Notes: a model not told the origin generated them from the sequence alone. Counted from the stretch's first letter, positions 1 to 9,691 are shown. The stretch is 64,000 bases of DNA from Mesorhizobium xinjiangense (GCF_009749525.1 NZ_WOAC01000019.1:19702-83701); one strand, 5' to 3'. A program made the numbers and translations.

Positions 1-99
1 CCCCAACACCGATTTCGGATTGCGGGCCGATGCGCCAGTAGACGCGTTCGTTGGTATCACCGCGATGGCAAAAGGAAAACCGGTGAAAAGCAGACGGCT

Positions 100-831
100 T
101 CAGCCGCTTGCCGCGCGCGCATCGACGATGGTGATCCCCTTCGGCGGAGCTTCGACGTCGGGAACGAAGGCACGGCGCATGATGGCGGCGAGGAATTTGG
201 TGTATTCGGTGAACAGCACGCGCACGGCGTCGGGCTTGCGCAGCCAGCTACCGTCATCGATCGGGCTGTTGACGACCGGATAGGGCTGCAGGGCGGCGTC
301 CTTGAGATAGCGCCGCATCTCGAGCAGGCTGCGCGGCATATGGTAGTTGTTGGTCACGAGTATGAGGCTCTTATAGGCGTGCTCGTGCATCCATTTGGCG
401 CTTTCGGCCGCGTTGCCCACCGTGTCCAGCGCCAAGCGGTCTATGTCGACGCAGCACGAAAACAGCGCTTCCTCGGCACCCGTGACAAGCTGCAGATCGC
501 CCGCCCGGGTGATCGGGCTGACGCCGCTGATGAGAAGCCTCTCACCCTTGCCCGATTTCAGAAGGTCGAGGGCCGCGCCGAGGCGCGACTGGCCGCCCGT
601 GAGAACGATGATGGCGTCGGCCTGCACCGGCTCGCTCGGGGGTTTCAGCAGGCTCACCTCATTGGTGAACCAGGCAAAACCGGCGACGAAGGCAATGAGA
701 GGCAAGGAAACGGCCGCTAGCGCTACACGGATCGCATTGCGCGTGCGTGGGCGCCTGGACGCGTGCGCATCATCTTGCGCTGCGATCCCAGCCGAATCAG
801 CACTGTCGCGCAGCCGTTCGCTCATGGCCAT
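100..831 (-). CDS. YdcF/ElyC/SanA family protein (DUF218)
   Basis: This 243-residue protein has one N-terminal membrane segment (about residues 33-55) after a short polar cytoplasmic stretch, followed by a DUF218 domain. The domain opens with the typical hydrophobic strand and glycine-rich turn (AIIVLTGGQSRLGAAL). A later ILVTNNYHMPRS segment matches the conserved region of this family. Relatives such as SanA and ElyC act at the inner membrane in envelope or cell-wall maintenance, but the biochemistry is unsettled. It lies 91 bases downstream of ftsX on the same strand, so it may be the last gene of the ftsEX unit. A second ATG two codons downstream is an equally possible start. The family is clear; the specific role is not. 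Confidence 0.85.
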   Translation of the reverse strand: MAMSERLRDSADSAGIAAQDDAHASRRPRTRNAIRVALAAVSLPLIAFVAGFAWFTNEVSLLKPPSEPVQADAIIVLTGGQSRLGAALDLLKSGKGERLLISGVSPITRAGDLQLVTGAEEALFSCCVDIDRLALDTVGNAAESAKWMHEHAYKSLILVTNNYHMPRSLLEMRRYLKDAALQPYPVVNSPIDDGSWLRKPDAVRVLFTEYTKFLAAIMRRAFVPDVEAPPKGITIVDARAASG

Positions 832-922
832 GACTCATTGATACCCGTCAATTGCGGCGCGGGATAGATATGTGCGGCCGAACCGTACAAAATTGGTTAC
901 GCCCGGTCGCGCTTTGCGAGAA

Positions 923-1900
923 TCAGCCATGATCGGCGCCGCCGATGTCGATCTTGTCGATATGCATGACCACGGTGAAATGCGACGTGGCCGCCGTCAG
1001 CGCCGAGATGAGGCCGACGATGAGGACGACGCCGGCATAGCCGCTCGCGCCGATGGCGAAATTTCCGAAAAGCGCCGTTGCCTGGGCGGCTTCGGGCGTG
1101 GCCATGTTGCGCGACGACCACCATCCGAAAAGGATGAAGACGACGATGGCCGCCAGGCCGCCTGCAGCCGCGCCCTTGATGCCCGTCAACAGGAAATGGC
1201 GGCGAAACTCGCGCGCGATGAAACGCGCCTCGGCGCCAACGAAATGCAGCACCTCGATGATATGGCCGTTGCCCGACATGGCGCCGCGCGTGGCAAACAC
1301 GACGGTGAGCACGGTGGCCGACAGCATCAGCACGAGAATGCCCAGTCCGATCGTTACCGTCGTCCTGGCCATGGAGACGAGCCGGTCGACCCAGTTGCGG
1401 TGATCGTCCAGGCTGGCGCTCGGCACCTCGGCGGCGAGCGCTTCGCGCATGGCGGCGAAGTCCGGCGGCGCGCTCTCGTCGATGGTGACGATGACGAGGC
1501 GCGGCACCGGAAGCTCGTCGATGTCGAGCCCCGAGCCGAGCCAGGGTTCGAGAAGCCGCGCCGTCGCCTCCCGGTCGACGATCGAGATCTCGCTCACTCC
1601 GTCGAAGCGCTCGGCAACGCCGGCGGCGCCGGCCAGCGCCGCTTCCATGTCGACGCCCTCGTCGGGGCGGATCTGGATGGTCGCCTCGCGTGCGATCTGG
1701 GTCTGCCAGACATTGGCCGAGTCGCGCACGAGCGTGACCGCGCCGAGTGTCAGACAGGACAGGAAGGTCATGATGGCGATAACGATGACGAGCGCCTGGC
1801 CGGCGATATTCTGCGCCGGCACGATCGGCGCTTGACGGCGGCGCGTGTGCTGTTGCCTGGCTTGCTTCAGCCGGGTCAGGGTGGACTCAATCGTGGACAT
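923..1900 (-). CDS. ftsX: Cell division ABC transporter permease FtsX
   Basis: The protein has an N-terminal cytoplasmic stretch, a first membrane segment, a large periplasmic domain and three more C-terminal membrane segments, which is the FtsX layout. FtsX works with FtsE at the septum, coupling ATP hydrolysis to activation of periplasmic peptidoglycan hydrolases. It follows ftsE directly. An in-frame ATG at 1912 exists, but GGAGG sits four bases before the ATG at 1900, so I prefer 1900 (325 residues). With that start the gene overlaps the 3' end of ftsE by 14 bases, which suggests translational coupling. Sequence similarity within the FtsX family is low, so the assignment leans partly on topology and the ftsE partner. 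Confidence 0.9.
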   Translation of the reverse strand: MSTIESTLTRLKQARQQHTRRRQAPIVPAQNIAGQALVIVIAIMTFLSCLTLGAVTLVRDSANVWQTQIAREATIQIRPDEGVDMEAALAGAAGVAERFDGVSEISIVDREATARLLEPWLGSGLDIDELPVPRLVIVTIDESAPPDFAAMREALAAEVPSASLDDHRNWVDRLVSMARTTVTIGLGILVLMLSATVLTVVFATRGAMSGNGHIIEVLHFVGAEARFIAREFRRHFLLTGIKGAAAGGLAAIVVFILFGWWSSRNMATPEAAQATALFGNFAIGASGYAGVVLIVGLISALTAATSHFTVVMHIDKIDIGGADHG

Positions 1901-2546
1901 CGAGCCTCCCATTGGCCAGCACCATGCGCCGCGCGTCGACCTGGTCCATCAGGTTGAGGTCGTGGGTGGCGATGACGACCGCCGTGCCGGCCCGGTTGAG
2001 TTCGATGAACAGGCGCAGGAGACGGCGCGCCAGCGGCGGGTCGACATTGCCCGTCGGCTCGTCGGCGAGCAGGATCTGCGGCTGCTCGATGAGCGAGCGG
2101 GCGATCGCCGCGCGCTGCTTCTCGCCGCCCGAGAGCACCGGCGGCAGAACATGAATGCGTTCGCCGAGCCCGACCCATTTCAAAAGCTCCACCACGTCGC
2201 TGCGATAGTTTGCCTCCTCGCGCCCGCGCACCCGCAACGGCAAGGCCACGTTCTCATAGGTCGTCATATGGTCGAGAAGACGGAAATCCTGGAACACCAC
2301 GCCGATCTTGCGACGAATGAGCGGCAGTTCGCGCTGCGTGATCAGCGAACGGTCCTTGCCGAAAACGGTGATCAGCCCGCGTGTCGGCTGCAGGGCCATG
2401 AACAGCAGGCGCAGGAGCGTCGTCTTGCCGGCGCCAGAAGGGCCGGTGAGAAACTGGAACGACTTCTTTGGGATGTGGAACGAAATGTCCCGGAGGATTT
2501 CCGGTCCCATTCCGTATCTCAACCCGACATTTTCGAAACGGATCAC
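1887..2546 (-). CDS. ftsE: Cell division ATP-binding protein FtsE
   Basis: This 219-residue ABC ATPase has normal FtsE length. It carries a Walker A motif (GPSGAGKTT, about residues 36-44), the ABC signature LSGGEKQR, Walker B followed by the D-loop (LLADEPTGNVD) and the H-loop histidine (VIATHD). FtsE binds the membrane permease FtsX and drives it by ATP hydrolysis at the division septum. The stop overlaps the start of ftsX. The gene is divergent from the membrane protein-hpt pair to its right, across a region of about 170 bases that must hold both promoters. Confidence 0.95.
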   Translation of the reverse strand: MIRFENVGLRYGMGPEILRDISFHIPKKSFQFLTGPSGAGKTTLLRLLFMALQPTRGLITVFGKDRSLITQRELPLIRRKIGVVFQDFRLLDHMTTYENVALPLRVRGREEANYRSDVVELLKWVGLGERIHVLPPVLSGGEKQRAAIARSLIEQPQILLADEPTGNVDPPLARRLLRLFIELNRAGTAVVIATHDLNLMDQVDARRMVLANGRLDVHD

Positions 2547-2720
2547 GACGTCTGCGGCCCTGGCTTGTGGGTTCTGGCCTGTTCGTCAGACCATGATTTT
2601 CGTGTGGTTAACGCTCGGTTAACTTTTTGCCGATCGTTCGGGATTCGCACAATGGCAGCGAAGCATTAACCATTTCCATTTACTTCTTCCAAGGGGTACG
2701 CGAAAGGATTGCCGCGCCGC

Positions 2721-3398
2721 ATGGCTGAAGATCATGGTTTGCGCCCCGTCTCGGGCGAAATCGTGTCCCGCGCCGCGCGCGGGGTTAGGCCCGCGGCGGC
2801 GTCGCGCATCGTCGATGCCGATATCGTCGATGCCGAATTCGAGACCTTGGGGCCGCAAAACGGTGCGGGCAACACGCGTGCCGGCAATAGGCCTCATCGT
2901 CCGCAGGCCGCCAAGCCCGATACGCCGCAGGGCGGCATGACCGTGCTTCTTCGAGCCGGTGCCGACAGGGCGGCAGGCGGCGCCGCGAGGCTGCGCCCTT
3001 CTTTCTGGATGTTCGGCGTCATCGTCGTCCTGGCGGCGTTCTGGGCTTCGGGAGGACATGCCTTGTTCGGCCGGGCCCACGCCGTCCTGCCGCGCGAAAC
3101 GCCCGCTCCCGCCTTGCGGGTGGACGATCTGACAACACGCCTGCAGAACGCCCAGGGCAGGCACTGGCTTGTCGTGGAAGGTCAGGTGGTCAACACGGAT
3201 GGTGCCGTCTCTCGCGACGCTCCGGTCCTTTTGTTCACGATCAACGGCAAGGATGGCAAGACAAGGCGCCATCTTCTTGATACAGGCATGGCACGCATAG
3301 CGCCGGGTGAGGCACTGGCGTTTGCGAGCCGGCTGGCGGCGCCCCTTTCGGGCGTGGCGAGCCTGTCTGTGACGATCGAACAAGGGAAGGCCGAGTGA
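2721..3398 (+). CDS. Single-pass membrane protein of unknown function upstream of hpt
   Basis: This 225-residue protein has a long polar, disordered N-terminal part, one membrane segment (FWMFGVIVVLAAFWASGG) near the middle and a C-terminal extracytoplasmic domain. That domain alternates strands as DUF3426/FxLYD-like domains do (LVVEGQVVN; ASLSVTIEQ). In many alphaproteobacteria the gene at this place encodes an MJ0042 zinc-ribbon protein with the same C-terminal half. Here I see no CxxC pair at the N-terminus, so the ribbon appears lost. An upstream TTG at 2709 is possible but AGGA abuts it; the ATG at 2721 is preferred. The stop overlaps the hpt start by one base. Function unknown. Confidence 0.75.
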   Translation: MAEDHGLRPVSGEIVSRAARGVRPAAASRIVDADIVDAEFETLGPQNGAGNTRAGNRPHRPQAAKPDTPQGGMTVLLRAGADRAAGGAARLRPSFWMFGVIVVLAAFWASGGHALFGRAHAVLPRETPAPALRVDDLTTRLQNAQGRHWLVVEGQVVNTDGAVSRDAPVLLFTINGKDGKTRRHLLDTGMARIAPGEALAFASRLAAPLSGVASLSVTIEQGKAE

Positions 3399-3940
3399 TG
3401 CCTGTCGTGCGGGGAAAAGATATCGAGATGCTGTTCAGCGCATCCGCCATTGCCAGGCGCAATCTCGAATTGGCCAAGGACATCGCGGCGCGCGATTACG
3501 ACAACCTGCTGGTCATCTCCATTCTCAAGGGCTCCTTCATCTTTGCCGCCGATCTCATCCGCGCCATGCATGATGCTGGCGTCGAGCCGGAGGTCGAGTT
3601 CATCTTCATCTCTTCCTACGGGTCCGGTACGACCAGCGGCGAGGTCAAGGTGCTGCGCGACATCGACAACGACGTGCGCGGGCGCGACGTTCTCCTGATC
3701 GACGACATTCTGGAGTCGGGCAAGACATTGAAGTTCACGCGCGAACTCATGGTGTCGCGCGGCGCCAAGAGCGTCTCGATCGCGGTGCTGCTCGACAAGC
3801 GCACGCGGCGCCAGACCGAGATCGACGCCGATTATGTCGGCTTCGAATGCCCCGATTATTTCGTCGTCGGATACGGAATGGATGTCGCCCACGCGTTCCG
3901 CGAACTGCCCTTCGTCGGCGTGGTGAGGGGCGAGGCCTGA
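3398..3940 (+). CDS. hpt: Hypoxanthine phosphoribosyltransferase
   Basis: The product salvages hypoxanthine (and often guanine) by transferring it to PRPP, giving IMP or GMP. The PRPP-binding loop VLLIDDILESGKT is intact, and the N-terminal flexible-loop region (ISSYGSGTTSGEVK) and the purine-contact segment near the C-terminus (VDYVGF-type) match bacterial Hpt. Length, 180 residues, is normal. The ATG overlaps the TGA of the preceding membrane-protein gene; a GTG one codon earlier is in frame but adds nothing. Confidence 0.95.
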   Translation: MPVVRGKDIEMLFSASAIARRNLELAKDIAARDYDNLLVISILKGSFIFAADLIRAMHDAGVEPEVEFIFISSYGSGTTSGEVKVLRDIDNDVRGRDVLLIDDILESGKTLKFTRELMVSRGAKSVSIAVLLDKRTRRQTEIDADYVGFECPDYFVVGYGMDVAHAFRELPFVGVVRGEA

Positions 3941-4004
3941 TTCTTTGTGCGCAGATCGCGGCGGCGTTCAGGGAACCGAAAGATTTCCACCGCATTCTGC
4001 GTTC

Positions 4005-4367
4005 ATGGCCAATATACTGATAGTCGAAGACGACGAACCCGTCCGTACCCTTGCCGCCCGCGCCCTGGCGCGCGACGGCCATGTCGTCGAAACCGCCGAT
4101 GACGGCGAGGCCGGCCTGGCGCGGATCGTCGACAGATCCGGCAGATACGACCTGGTCGTGTCCGACATTCGCATGCCGGCCATGGACGGCATTGCCATGG
4201 CGAAGGCCGCGGCCCGGACCTATCCCGATCTGAAGATCATGCTCGTGACCGGCTATGCCGAGCAGCGCGAGCGTGCCGCCGAGCTCGACGGGATCATCGT
4301 CGATGTGGTGCAGAAACCATTCACACTGGCGCAGATACGCAGCAAGGTGTCTGAATACGCCAATTGA
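4005..4367 (+). CDS. Single-domain response regulator (CpdR-like)
   Basis: The 120-residue product is a bare receiver domain without an output module. The acidic pocket is VEDDE (D9, D10), the phospho-acceptor is D54 in SDIRMP, the switch threonine is T82 (VTGYA) and the conserved lysine is K104 (QKPF). Single-domain receivers of this type in alphaproteobacteria include DivK and CpdR. The VTGYA and QKPF segments resemble the CpdR group, which adapts substrates to ClpXP, but this is inference and no symbol is assigned. It lies 64 bases after hpt and may be co-transcribed. The ATG at 4005 gives the standard receiver N-terminus. Confidence 0.88.
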   Translation: MANILIVEDDEPVRTLAARALARDGHVVETADDGEAGLARIVDRSGRYDLVVSDIRMPAMDGIAMAKAAARTYPDLKIMLVTGYAEQRERAAELDGIIVDVVQKPFTLAQIRSKVSEYAN

Positions 4368-4405
4368 CGCAACGGGCGTCCATGACGTCCGTGCGTTGGT
4401 GACGC

Positions 4406-4423
4406 TCGAAAATCGGTTTTCGA
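4406..4423. other. Short perfect hairpin between the response regulator and pncB
   Basis: A 7-bp perfect inverted repeat (TCGAAAA, loop TCGG, TTTTCGA) lies 38 bases after the response-regulator stop and about 70 bases before the pncB start. The tetraloop-like centre makes it a plausible RNA hairpin. There is no downstream T-run, so a Rho-independent terminator is not established. Confidence 0.4.
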
Positions 4424-4496
4424 TTTACGCAGCGATGTTGTAGACCCATGAGCCGCTCCAAGAAGAACGGAGCGAAGGCTCGCAGGAAGGGTTCGG

Positions 4497-5807
4497 ATGT
4501 CGACAACCACCACCGATATTGCGCGTCGAGTCCATAACCACGCCTGGAAGCTCGATCCGATCATCCGCAGCCTGCTCGATACGGATTTCTACAAGCTGTT
4601 GATGCTGCAGATGATATGGCGTCTCTATCCGGACGTGGATGCCACTTTCTCGCTGATCAACCGCACGACCTCGGTACGCCTTGCCGACGAGATCGACGAG
4701 GGCGAGCTGCGCGACCAGCTCGACCATGCGCGCTCGATCAGCCTGTCGAAGAAGGAAATGATCTGGCTCGCCGGCAACACCTTTTACGGCCGCAAGCAGA
4801 TATTCGATCCGGAGTTCCTTGCCTGGCTGGAGAATTTCCGTCTCCCCGAATACGAGCTGTCGAAGCGTGATGGACAGTACGAGCTGAAGTTCCACGGCCG
4901 CTGGACCGACACCACAATGTGGGAGATCCCGGCGCTGGCGATCGTCAACGAATTGCGCTCGCGCGCCGCCATGAAGGGGCTCGGGCCGTTCTCGCTCGAC
5001 GTTCTTTATGCGCGCGCCAAGGCCAAGGTCTGGTCGAAGGTTGAGCGCCTGCGCACCGTTCCCGACATACGCATCTCGGATTTCGGCACGCGGCGCCGTC
5101 ATTCGCATCTGTGGCAGCGCTGGTGCGTGGAGGCGCTGAAGGAGGGTATCGGCCAGTCCTTCACCGGCACCTCCAACGTCAAGATCGCCATGGACACCGA
5201 TCTCGAGGCCCTGGGCACGAACGCTCATGAACTGCCCATGGTGGTCGCTGCGCTGGCCGAGAGCGACGAGGAATTGCGCCGCGCGCCCTACAAGGTGCTG
5301 CGGGACTGGAACACGCTCTATGGCGGCAATCTGCTCATCGTGCTGCCCGATTCCTTCGGGACGGCGGCCTTCCTGCGCGACGCGCCCGAATGGGTTGCCG
5401 ACTGGACGGGGTTCCGCCCCGACAGCGCGCCGGTAATCGAAGGCGGCGAGAAGATCATCGAGTGGTGGAAGAGCAAGGGCCGCGACCCGCGCGAAAAGCT
5501 CATCATTTTCTCCGACGGCCTCGACGTCGAGACCATCATCAACACGTTTCACCACTTTGAAGGCCGGGTGCGCATGGCCTTCGGCTGGGGCACCAATCTG
5601 ACCAACGATTTTCAGGGCTGTGCACCCGATCACATAGACGGGCTCGGTGCCATATCGCTCGTCTGCAAGGTGGCATCAGCCAATGGGCGGCCGGCCGTGA
5701 AGCTGTCCGACAACCCTGAAAAGGCGACCGGCGATCCGGCCGAGCTCAAGCGCTATCTGCGGATCTTCGGCCAGGAGGACCGCGTCCGCCAGCCGGTCAA
5801 GGTGTGA
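4497..5807 (+). CDS. pncB: Nicotinate phosphoribosyltransferase
   Basis: The enzyme joins nicotinate to PRPP with ATP hydrolysis, giving nicotinate mononucleotide for NAD salvage. The 436-residue protein has normal PncB length and the family segments [11 protein letters not shown] near the N-terminus, FGTRRRHS in the middle, SDGLDV for phosphate binding and a C-terminal [10 protein letters not shown]. The ATG at 4497 follows an AGGAAGGG ribosome site. It has its own intergenic region of about 130 bases and appears monocistronic. Confidence 0.95.
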   Translation: MSTTTTDIARRVHNHAWKLDPIIRSLLDTDFYKLLMLQMIWRLYPDVDATFSLINRTTSVRLADEIDEGELRDQLDHARSISLSKKEMIWLAGNTFYGRKQIFDPEFLAWLENFRLPEYELSKRDGQYELKFHGRWTDTTMWEIPALAIVNELRSRAAMKGLGPFSLDVLYARAKAKVWSKVERLRTVPDIRISDFGTRRRHSHLWQRWCVEALKEGIGQSFTGTSNVKIAMDTDLEALGTNAHELPMVVAALAESDEELRRAPYKVLRDWNTLYGGNLLIVLPDSFGTAAFLRDAPEWVADWTGFRPDSAPVIEGGEKIIEWWKSKGRDPREKLIIFSDGLDVETIINTFHHFEGRVRMAFGWGTNLTNDFQGCAPDHIDGLGAISLVCKVASANGRPAVKLSDNPEKATGDPAELKRYLRIFGQEDRVRQPVKV

Positions 5808-5898
5808 TCCGGTTGGAGACAATTTGAGCGGTTTTCATAACAGCATGTTCAAACCGCCGGCCTAGCATCGTCTCAGAATCCATGAGGGGTTTCTGAAT

Positions 5899-6690
5899 AT
5901 GCCTGGGTATAAAGGCTTGGCCAGGATCGACTGGCCATTCGTGCTGCGCTGGACGATGCTGGGTCTGGCGTGGTGCTTTGTGACAACGCTGGCGCTGAAC
6001 GAATTCTTCCTGCGCGGAGCGGGCAGTGCGAGCTTTGCCGACCGCATCACGCAGTCGGCCCTGTTTCCGCTGGTCGTCGCGGGACCCGTTCTCCTCTTCC
6101 TCGCCTTGCGCCTGCACGAGCTGTCCGTGGCCAATCGCCGGCTCGGCGTCGTGGCGGCGACCGACAGTCTGACGGCCTGTCTCAATCGCGGTGCGTTTTC
6201 CGAGCAAGTGGGGCTGCGGCTCTCGCACGCCAATGGCGATCGTCGGCGGGTCAAGGGCGCGCTGTTGGTCATCGATGCCGACCATTTCAAATCGATCAAC
6301 GACATGTATGGTCACGACCAGGGCGACGAGGCGCTGCGGGTGATCGCATCGGCCATTCGCGGATCTGTGCGCCAGGGCGATCTCGTCGGACGCCTGGGTG
6401 GCGAGGAGTTCGGCGTCTTCCTGCCCGGCGCCAGCGGGGACAACGCCACGGGGATTGCCGAGCGCATCCGCAAATCGATCGCCACAGCGGCGTTCCGTCC
6501 GCAAGGCAAGGAGCATCGGCTCACCGTCAGTGTCGGCGGCGTCAGCTTCGAGGACCAGCTGAGCTTCGTGGAGTTGTTCCGGATCGCCGACAAGCGGCTC
6601 TATTGCGCCAAGAATGCGGGGCGCAACCGGATCGAGTTCGTCCATCTCGATGCGCAGCGGGGCGGCGGACAGACGGCGGCATTGCACTGA
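5899..6690 (+). CDS. Membrane-bound diguanylate cyclase (GGDEF domain)
   Basis: The 263-residue protein has two N-terminal membrane segments (about 16-34 and 55-72), then a GGDEF domain. The active-site motif is GGEEF (167-171). An RQGD motif (158-161), five residues upstream, fits the RxxD inhibitory site, so product inhibition by cyclic di-GMP is likely. The metal and substrate residues in VIDADHFKSIND are present. It should make cyclic di-GMP at the inner membrane, controlling motility or biofilm. No input domain is seen between the membrane part and the GGDEF domain. It is flanked by unrelated genes. Confidence 0.92.
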   Translation: MPGYKGLARIDWPFVLRWTMLGLAWCFVTTLALNEFFLRGAGSASFADRITQSALFPLVVAGPVLLFLALRLHELSVANRRLGVVAATDSLTACLNRGAFSEQVGLRLSHANGDRRRVKGALLVIDADHFKSINDMYGHDQGDEALRVIASAIRGSVRQGDLVGRLGGEEFGVFLPGASGDNATGIAERIRKSIATAAFRPQGKEHRLTVSVGGVSFEDQLSFVELFRIADKRLYCAKNAGRNRIEFVHLDAQRGGGQTAALH

Positions 6691-6803
6691 AGCCGGAGAT
6701 CTCGCCACACGCATCGGGCGGCACATTCACAGAACGGATTCCGGACAATCTTCGCCACGCTCCGATTTCCGCAATGAAACGGTCTGCTTCTCCCGAAATC
6801 GCA

Positions 6804-7679
6804 CTACCGCGTGGGAACGGGATGCTCGCCGCGATAGTCGTAGAAGCCGCGCCCGGCCTTGCGACCCAGCCAGCCCGCCTCGACATATTTCACCAGGAGC
6901 GGGCAGGGGCGGTACTTGGAATCGGCCAGGCCCTCATAGAGCACCTGCATGATCGAAAGGCAGGTGTCGAGGCCGATGAAGTCGGCAAGCTGCAGCGGAC
7001 CCATGGGATGGTTCGCGCCGAGCCGCATGGCCGTGTCGATCGCATCGACCGTGCCGACGCCTTCATAAAGCGTATAGATGGCCTCGTTGATCATCGGCAA
7101 CAGGATGCGGTTGACGATGAAGGCGGGAAAATCCTCCGCCACGGTGATCGTCTTGTCGAGATCGGTGACAAACGCGCGCGCCGTTTCGAAAGTGGAGTCC
7201 TCGGTGGCGATTCCGCGCACCAGCTCGACCAGCTTGATCACCGGCACCGGGTTCATGAAATGAATGCCGATGAAGCGCTCCGGCCGGTCGGTCTGGGCGG
7301 CCATGCGCGTGATCGAGATGGAGGACGTGTTGGTCGCCAGCACCGCTTCAGGGTTCAAGACCGGGCAGAGCTGGGCGAAAATCTTGCGCTTGACCGTCTC
7401 GTCCTCCGTCGCCGCCTCGATGGCGAGGTCGACGCTGGCCAGATCCTCGATCGACGGGGCCGGGGTGATGCGCGACAGCGCATCCGTGCGCGCCTTCTCG
7501 TCGAGCTTTCCCGAGGCCACCTGGCGCGCCATGTTGCCGTTGATGGTGGCGATGCCGTGCTCGATGTTCTCTTCGGAGATGTCGTGCAGGAGAACCTTGT
7601 AGCCGGCCAGCGCGGCGACATGCGCGATGCCGCTGCCCATCTGTCCGGCGCCGATGATGCCGACCGTTTCGATTGCCAT
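6804..7679 (-). CDS. hbdA: 3-hydroxybutyryl-CoA dehydrogenase
   Basis: The N-terminus carries the NAD-binding Rossmann motif GIIGAGQMGSG, and the family's catalytic region FIGIHFMNPVPVIKLVELV is intact. The C-terminal half holds the dimerisation domain (GANHPMGPLQLADFIGLD). Length, 291 residues, is typical for the short form, which interconverts acetoacetyl-CoA and 3-hydroxybutyryl-CoA. The ATG at 7679 follows AGGGG by eight bases; an ATG 45 bases upstream lacks a ribosome site. It lies downstream of etfB-etfA, an arrangement common in Rhizobiales, consistent with acyl-CoA oxidation feeding electrons to ETF. Confidence 0.93.
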   Translation of the reverse strand: MAIETVGIIGAGQMGSGIAHVAALAGYKVLLHDISEENIEHGIATINGNMARQVASGKLDEKARTDALSRITPAPSIEDLASVDLAIEAATEDETVKRKIFAQLCPVLNPEAVLATNTSSISITRMAAQTDRPERFIGIHFMNPVPVIKLVELVRGIATEDSTFETARAFVTDLDKTITVAEDFPAFIVNRILLPMINEAIYTLYEGVGTVDAIDTAMRLGANHPMGPLQLADFIGLDTCLSIMQVLYEGLADSKYRPCPLLVKYVEAGWLGRKAGRGFYDYRGEHPVPTR

Positions 7680-7728
7680 TGCAACAGCCCCTGAATTAAT
7701 GCGCCGGATTGTGCCGCGATGCAAAGTA

Positions 7729-7761
7729 GGGGCCGGGGCAGCTTTCGTCTACCCCGGCTCC
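7729..7761 (-). other. Intercistronic GC-rich hairpin between etfA and hbdA
   Basis: GGAGCCGGGG and CCCCGGCCCC (minus-strand sense) can pair across a 13-base loop with one mismatch. The hairpin sits between the etfA stop and the hbdA start. No T-run follows, so it could be a processing or stability element rather than a Rho-independent terminator. Confidence 0.4.
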
Positions 7762-7790
7762 TGCTATTTGATCTGCCTCGAAGGCGCCCC

Positions 7791-8720
7791 TCAAAGCGCC
7801 TTTTCGAGTTCCGGCAGGACGTCGAACAGGTCGGCGACGAGGCCGTAATCGGCGACCTGGAAGATCGGTGCTTCCTCGTCCTTGTTGATGGCCACGATGA
7901 CCTTGGAATCCTTCATGCCGGCCAGGTGCTGGATGGCGCCGGAAATGCCGCAGGCGATATAGAGCTCGGGCGCCACCACCTTGCCGGTCTGGCCGACCTG
8001 CCAGTCGTTGGGCGCGTAGCCGGCATCGACCGCCGCGCGGCTGGCGCCGACCGCCGCGCCGAGCTTGTCGGCGACCGGCAGGATGACCTCCTGGAACTTC
8101 TCCGCCGAGCCGAGCGCTCGGCCGCCGGAAATGATGATCTTGGCCGAGGTCAGCTCCGGCCGGTCGCTTTCCGACAGCTTGTTCTCGACGAAGCTCGACA
8201 GGCCCGGATCGTCCGCCGCCTTGACGGTCTCGACCGTTGCCTTGCCGCCTTCGCCGGCCGCCTGGAAGGAAGCGGTGCGAACGGTGATCACCTTCTTGGC
8301 GTCGTTCGTTTCCACGGTCTGGATGGCATTGCCGGCATAGATCGGCCGTTTGAAGGTCTTGGCGTCGATCACCTCGATGATGTCGGAGAGCTGCATGACG
8401 TCGAGCAGGGCTGCGACGCGCGGCATGACGTTCTTGCCCATCGTGGTGGCGGGCGCCACAAACGTGTCGTAGCCGTCGGCCAGCGAGACGATCAGTGCCG
8501 CCGTCGGCTCGGCCAGGCGATGCTCCAGCTCGTCGGCTTCAGCCAGCAGAACCTTGCCGACGCCGGCGAGCTTCGCCGCCGCCTCGGCGGCGGGTTTCGC
8601 GTCCTTGCCGGCAACCAGGATGTCGACGTCGCCGCCGATCTTGGCCGCGGCCGACAGCGCCTTGGCGGTCTGGTCGGAAAGGGAAGCGTTGTCGTGTTCT
8701 GCAACCAGTAGAATGGCCAT
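7791..8720 (-). CDS. etfA: Electron transfer flavoprotein alpha subunit
   Basis: This 309-residue subunit has an N-terminal alpha/beta domain and the C-terminal FAD-binding domain with [15 protein letters not shown], then [20 protein letters not shown] and the [11 protein letters not shown] segment that contacts flavin. With EtfB it collects electrons from acyl-CoA dehydrogenases and passes them to ETF-ubiquinone oxidoreductase. The ATG at 8720 follows GAGG; an upstream GTG in frame is less likely. etfB lies 77 bases upstream on the same strand. Confidence 0.96.
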   Translation of the reverse strand: MAILLVAEHDNASLSDQTAKALSAAAKIGGDVDILVAGKDAKPAAEAAAKLAGVGKVLLAEADELEHRLAEPTAALIVSLADGYDTFVAPATTMGKNVMPRVAALLDVMQLSDIIEVIDAKTFKRPIYAGNAIQTVETNDAKKVITVRTASFQAAGEGGKATVETVKAADDPGLSSFVENKLSESDRPELTSAKIIISGGRALGSAEKFQEVILPVADKLGAAVGASRAAVDAGYAPNDWQVGQTGKVVAPELYIACGISGAIQHLAGMKDSKVIVAINKDEEAPIFQVADYGLVADLFDVLPELEKAL

Positions 8721-8756
8721 GTTTTTCCTCACTTCGTTTGCCGCATCGCGCGCCTG

Positions 8757-8796
8757 AATTCCGGTCCGGCCGTTGCAGGCCGGCCTCAGCGGAATT
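8757..8796 (-). other. Bipartite hairpin directly after the etfB stop
   Basis: An outer AATTCC/GGAATT pair encloses an inner perfect CCGGCC/GGCCGG pair with a six-base loop. It begins one base after the etfB stop codon and lies within the etfB-etfA gap. No T-run follows. A role in messenger RNA stability or in setting the EtfB to EtfA ratio is possible. Confidence 0.45.
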
Positions 8797-8797
8797 G

Positions 8798-9547
8798 CTA
8801 GAGCACGCCGGCTTCGTTCTTCAGCTTGTCGACCAGTTCAGCCACGTCCTTGACCTTGACGCCGGCCTTGCGGCCGCCCGGCTCCTCGGTCTTCAGCACT
8901 TTCAGCCGCGGCGCGGTGTCGACGCCGAAATCGGCCGGCGCCTTCTCGTCGAGCGGCTTCTTCTTGGCCTTCATGATGTTGGGCAGCGAGGCGTAGCGCG
9001 GCTGGTTCAGGCGCAGGTCGGTGGTGACGATCGCCGGCAGCTTGAGCTCGACCGTCTGCAGACCGCCATCGACCTCACGGGTGACGGTTGCCTTGCCGTC
9101 GGCAAGCTCGACCTTGGAGGCGAAGGTGCCCTGGCTCCAGCCGAGCAGCGCGGCCAGCATCTGGCCGGTCTGATTGGAATCGTCGTCGATCGCCTGCTTG
9201 CCGAGAATGACGAGCTCGGGCTTTTCCTCCTCGACCACGCCCTTGAGGATCTTGGCCACGGCCAGCGGCTCGACCGCATCGTCCGTCTTGATGAGGATGC
9301 CGCGGTCGGCGCCCATGGCGAGCGCGGTGCGGATCGTCTCGGCCGCCTGCGCCGGGCCGATGGACACGGCGACGATCTCGCTCACCGTGCCGGCTTCCTT
9401 CAACCGGATGGCCTCCTCGACGGAGATTTCGTCGAACGGGTTCATCGACATCTTCACATTCGCCAGCTCGACACCCGAGCCGTCCGGCTTGACCCGGATC
9501 TTGACGTTGAAATCGACGACCCGCTTGACCGGTACGAGGACTTTCAT
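8798..9547 (-). CDS. etfB: Electron transfer flavoprotein beta subunit
   Basis: This 249-residue subunit starts [12 protein letters not shown] and carries the AMP-binding region of the family, including [12 protein letters not shown] and [14 protein letters not shown], plus the recognition loop near [20 protein letters not shown] that docks with dehydrogenases. It forms the heterodimeric flavoprotein with the product of the next gene. The ATG at 9547 is preceded by GAGAGG. An open frame extends further upstream through a repeat element, but that extension has no ETF features. Confidence 0.96.
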   Translation of the reverse strand: MKVLVPVKRVVDFNVKIRVKPDGSGVELANVKMSMNPFDEISVEEAIRLKEAGTVSEIVAVSIGPAQAAETIRTALAMGADRGILIKTDDAVEPLAVAKILKGVVEEEKPELVILGKQAIDDDSNQTGQMLAALLGWSQGTFASKVELADGKATVTREVDGGLQTVELKLPAIVTTDLRLNQPRYASLPNIMKAKKKPLDEKAPADFGVDTAPRLKVLKTEEPGGRKAGVKVKDVAELVDKLKNEAGVL

Positions 9548-9691
9548 GCGCTTCAACCTCTCTAGATGGAACAATTGTGCCGCGTTTAGCATCGGCTGGG
9601 GCGCCGGGGCTAGTCCGAAGCCGACATTGAGGGCCGGAAATTCGGTCGCCGTGCAGTCTTGCGCCAGCCTGCAGGGACCTCCCGAAACGCG

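Noticed and set aside
1..60. Possible GTG-started minus-strand gene running off the left edge
   Set aside because: Only 20 codons are visible, with no ribosome site upstream of the GTG at 60. There is not enough to support a call.
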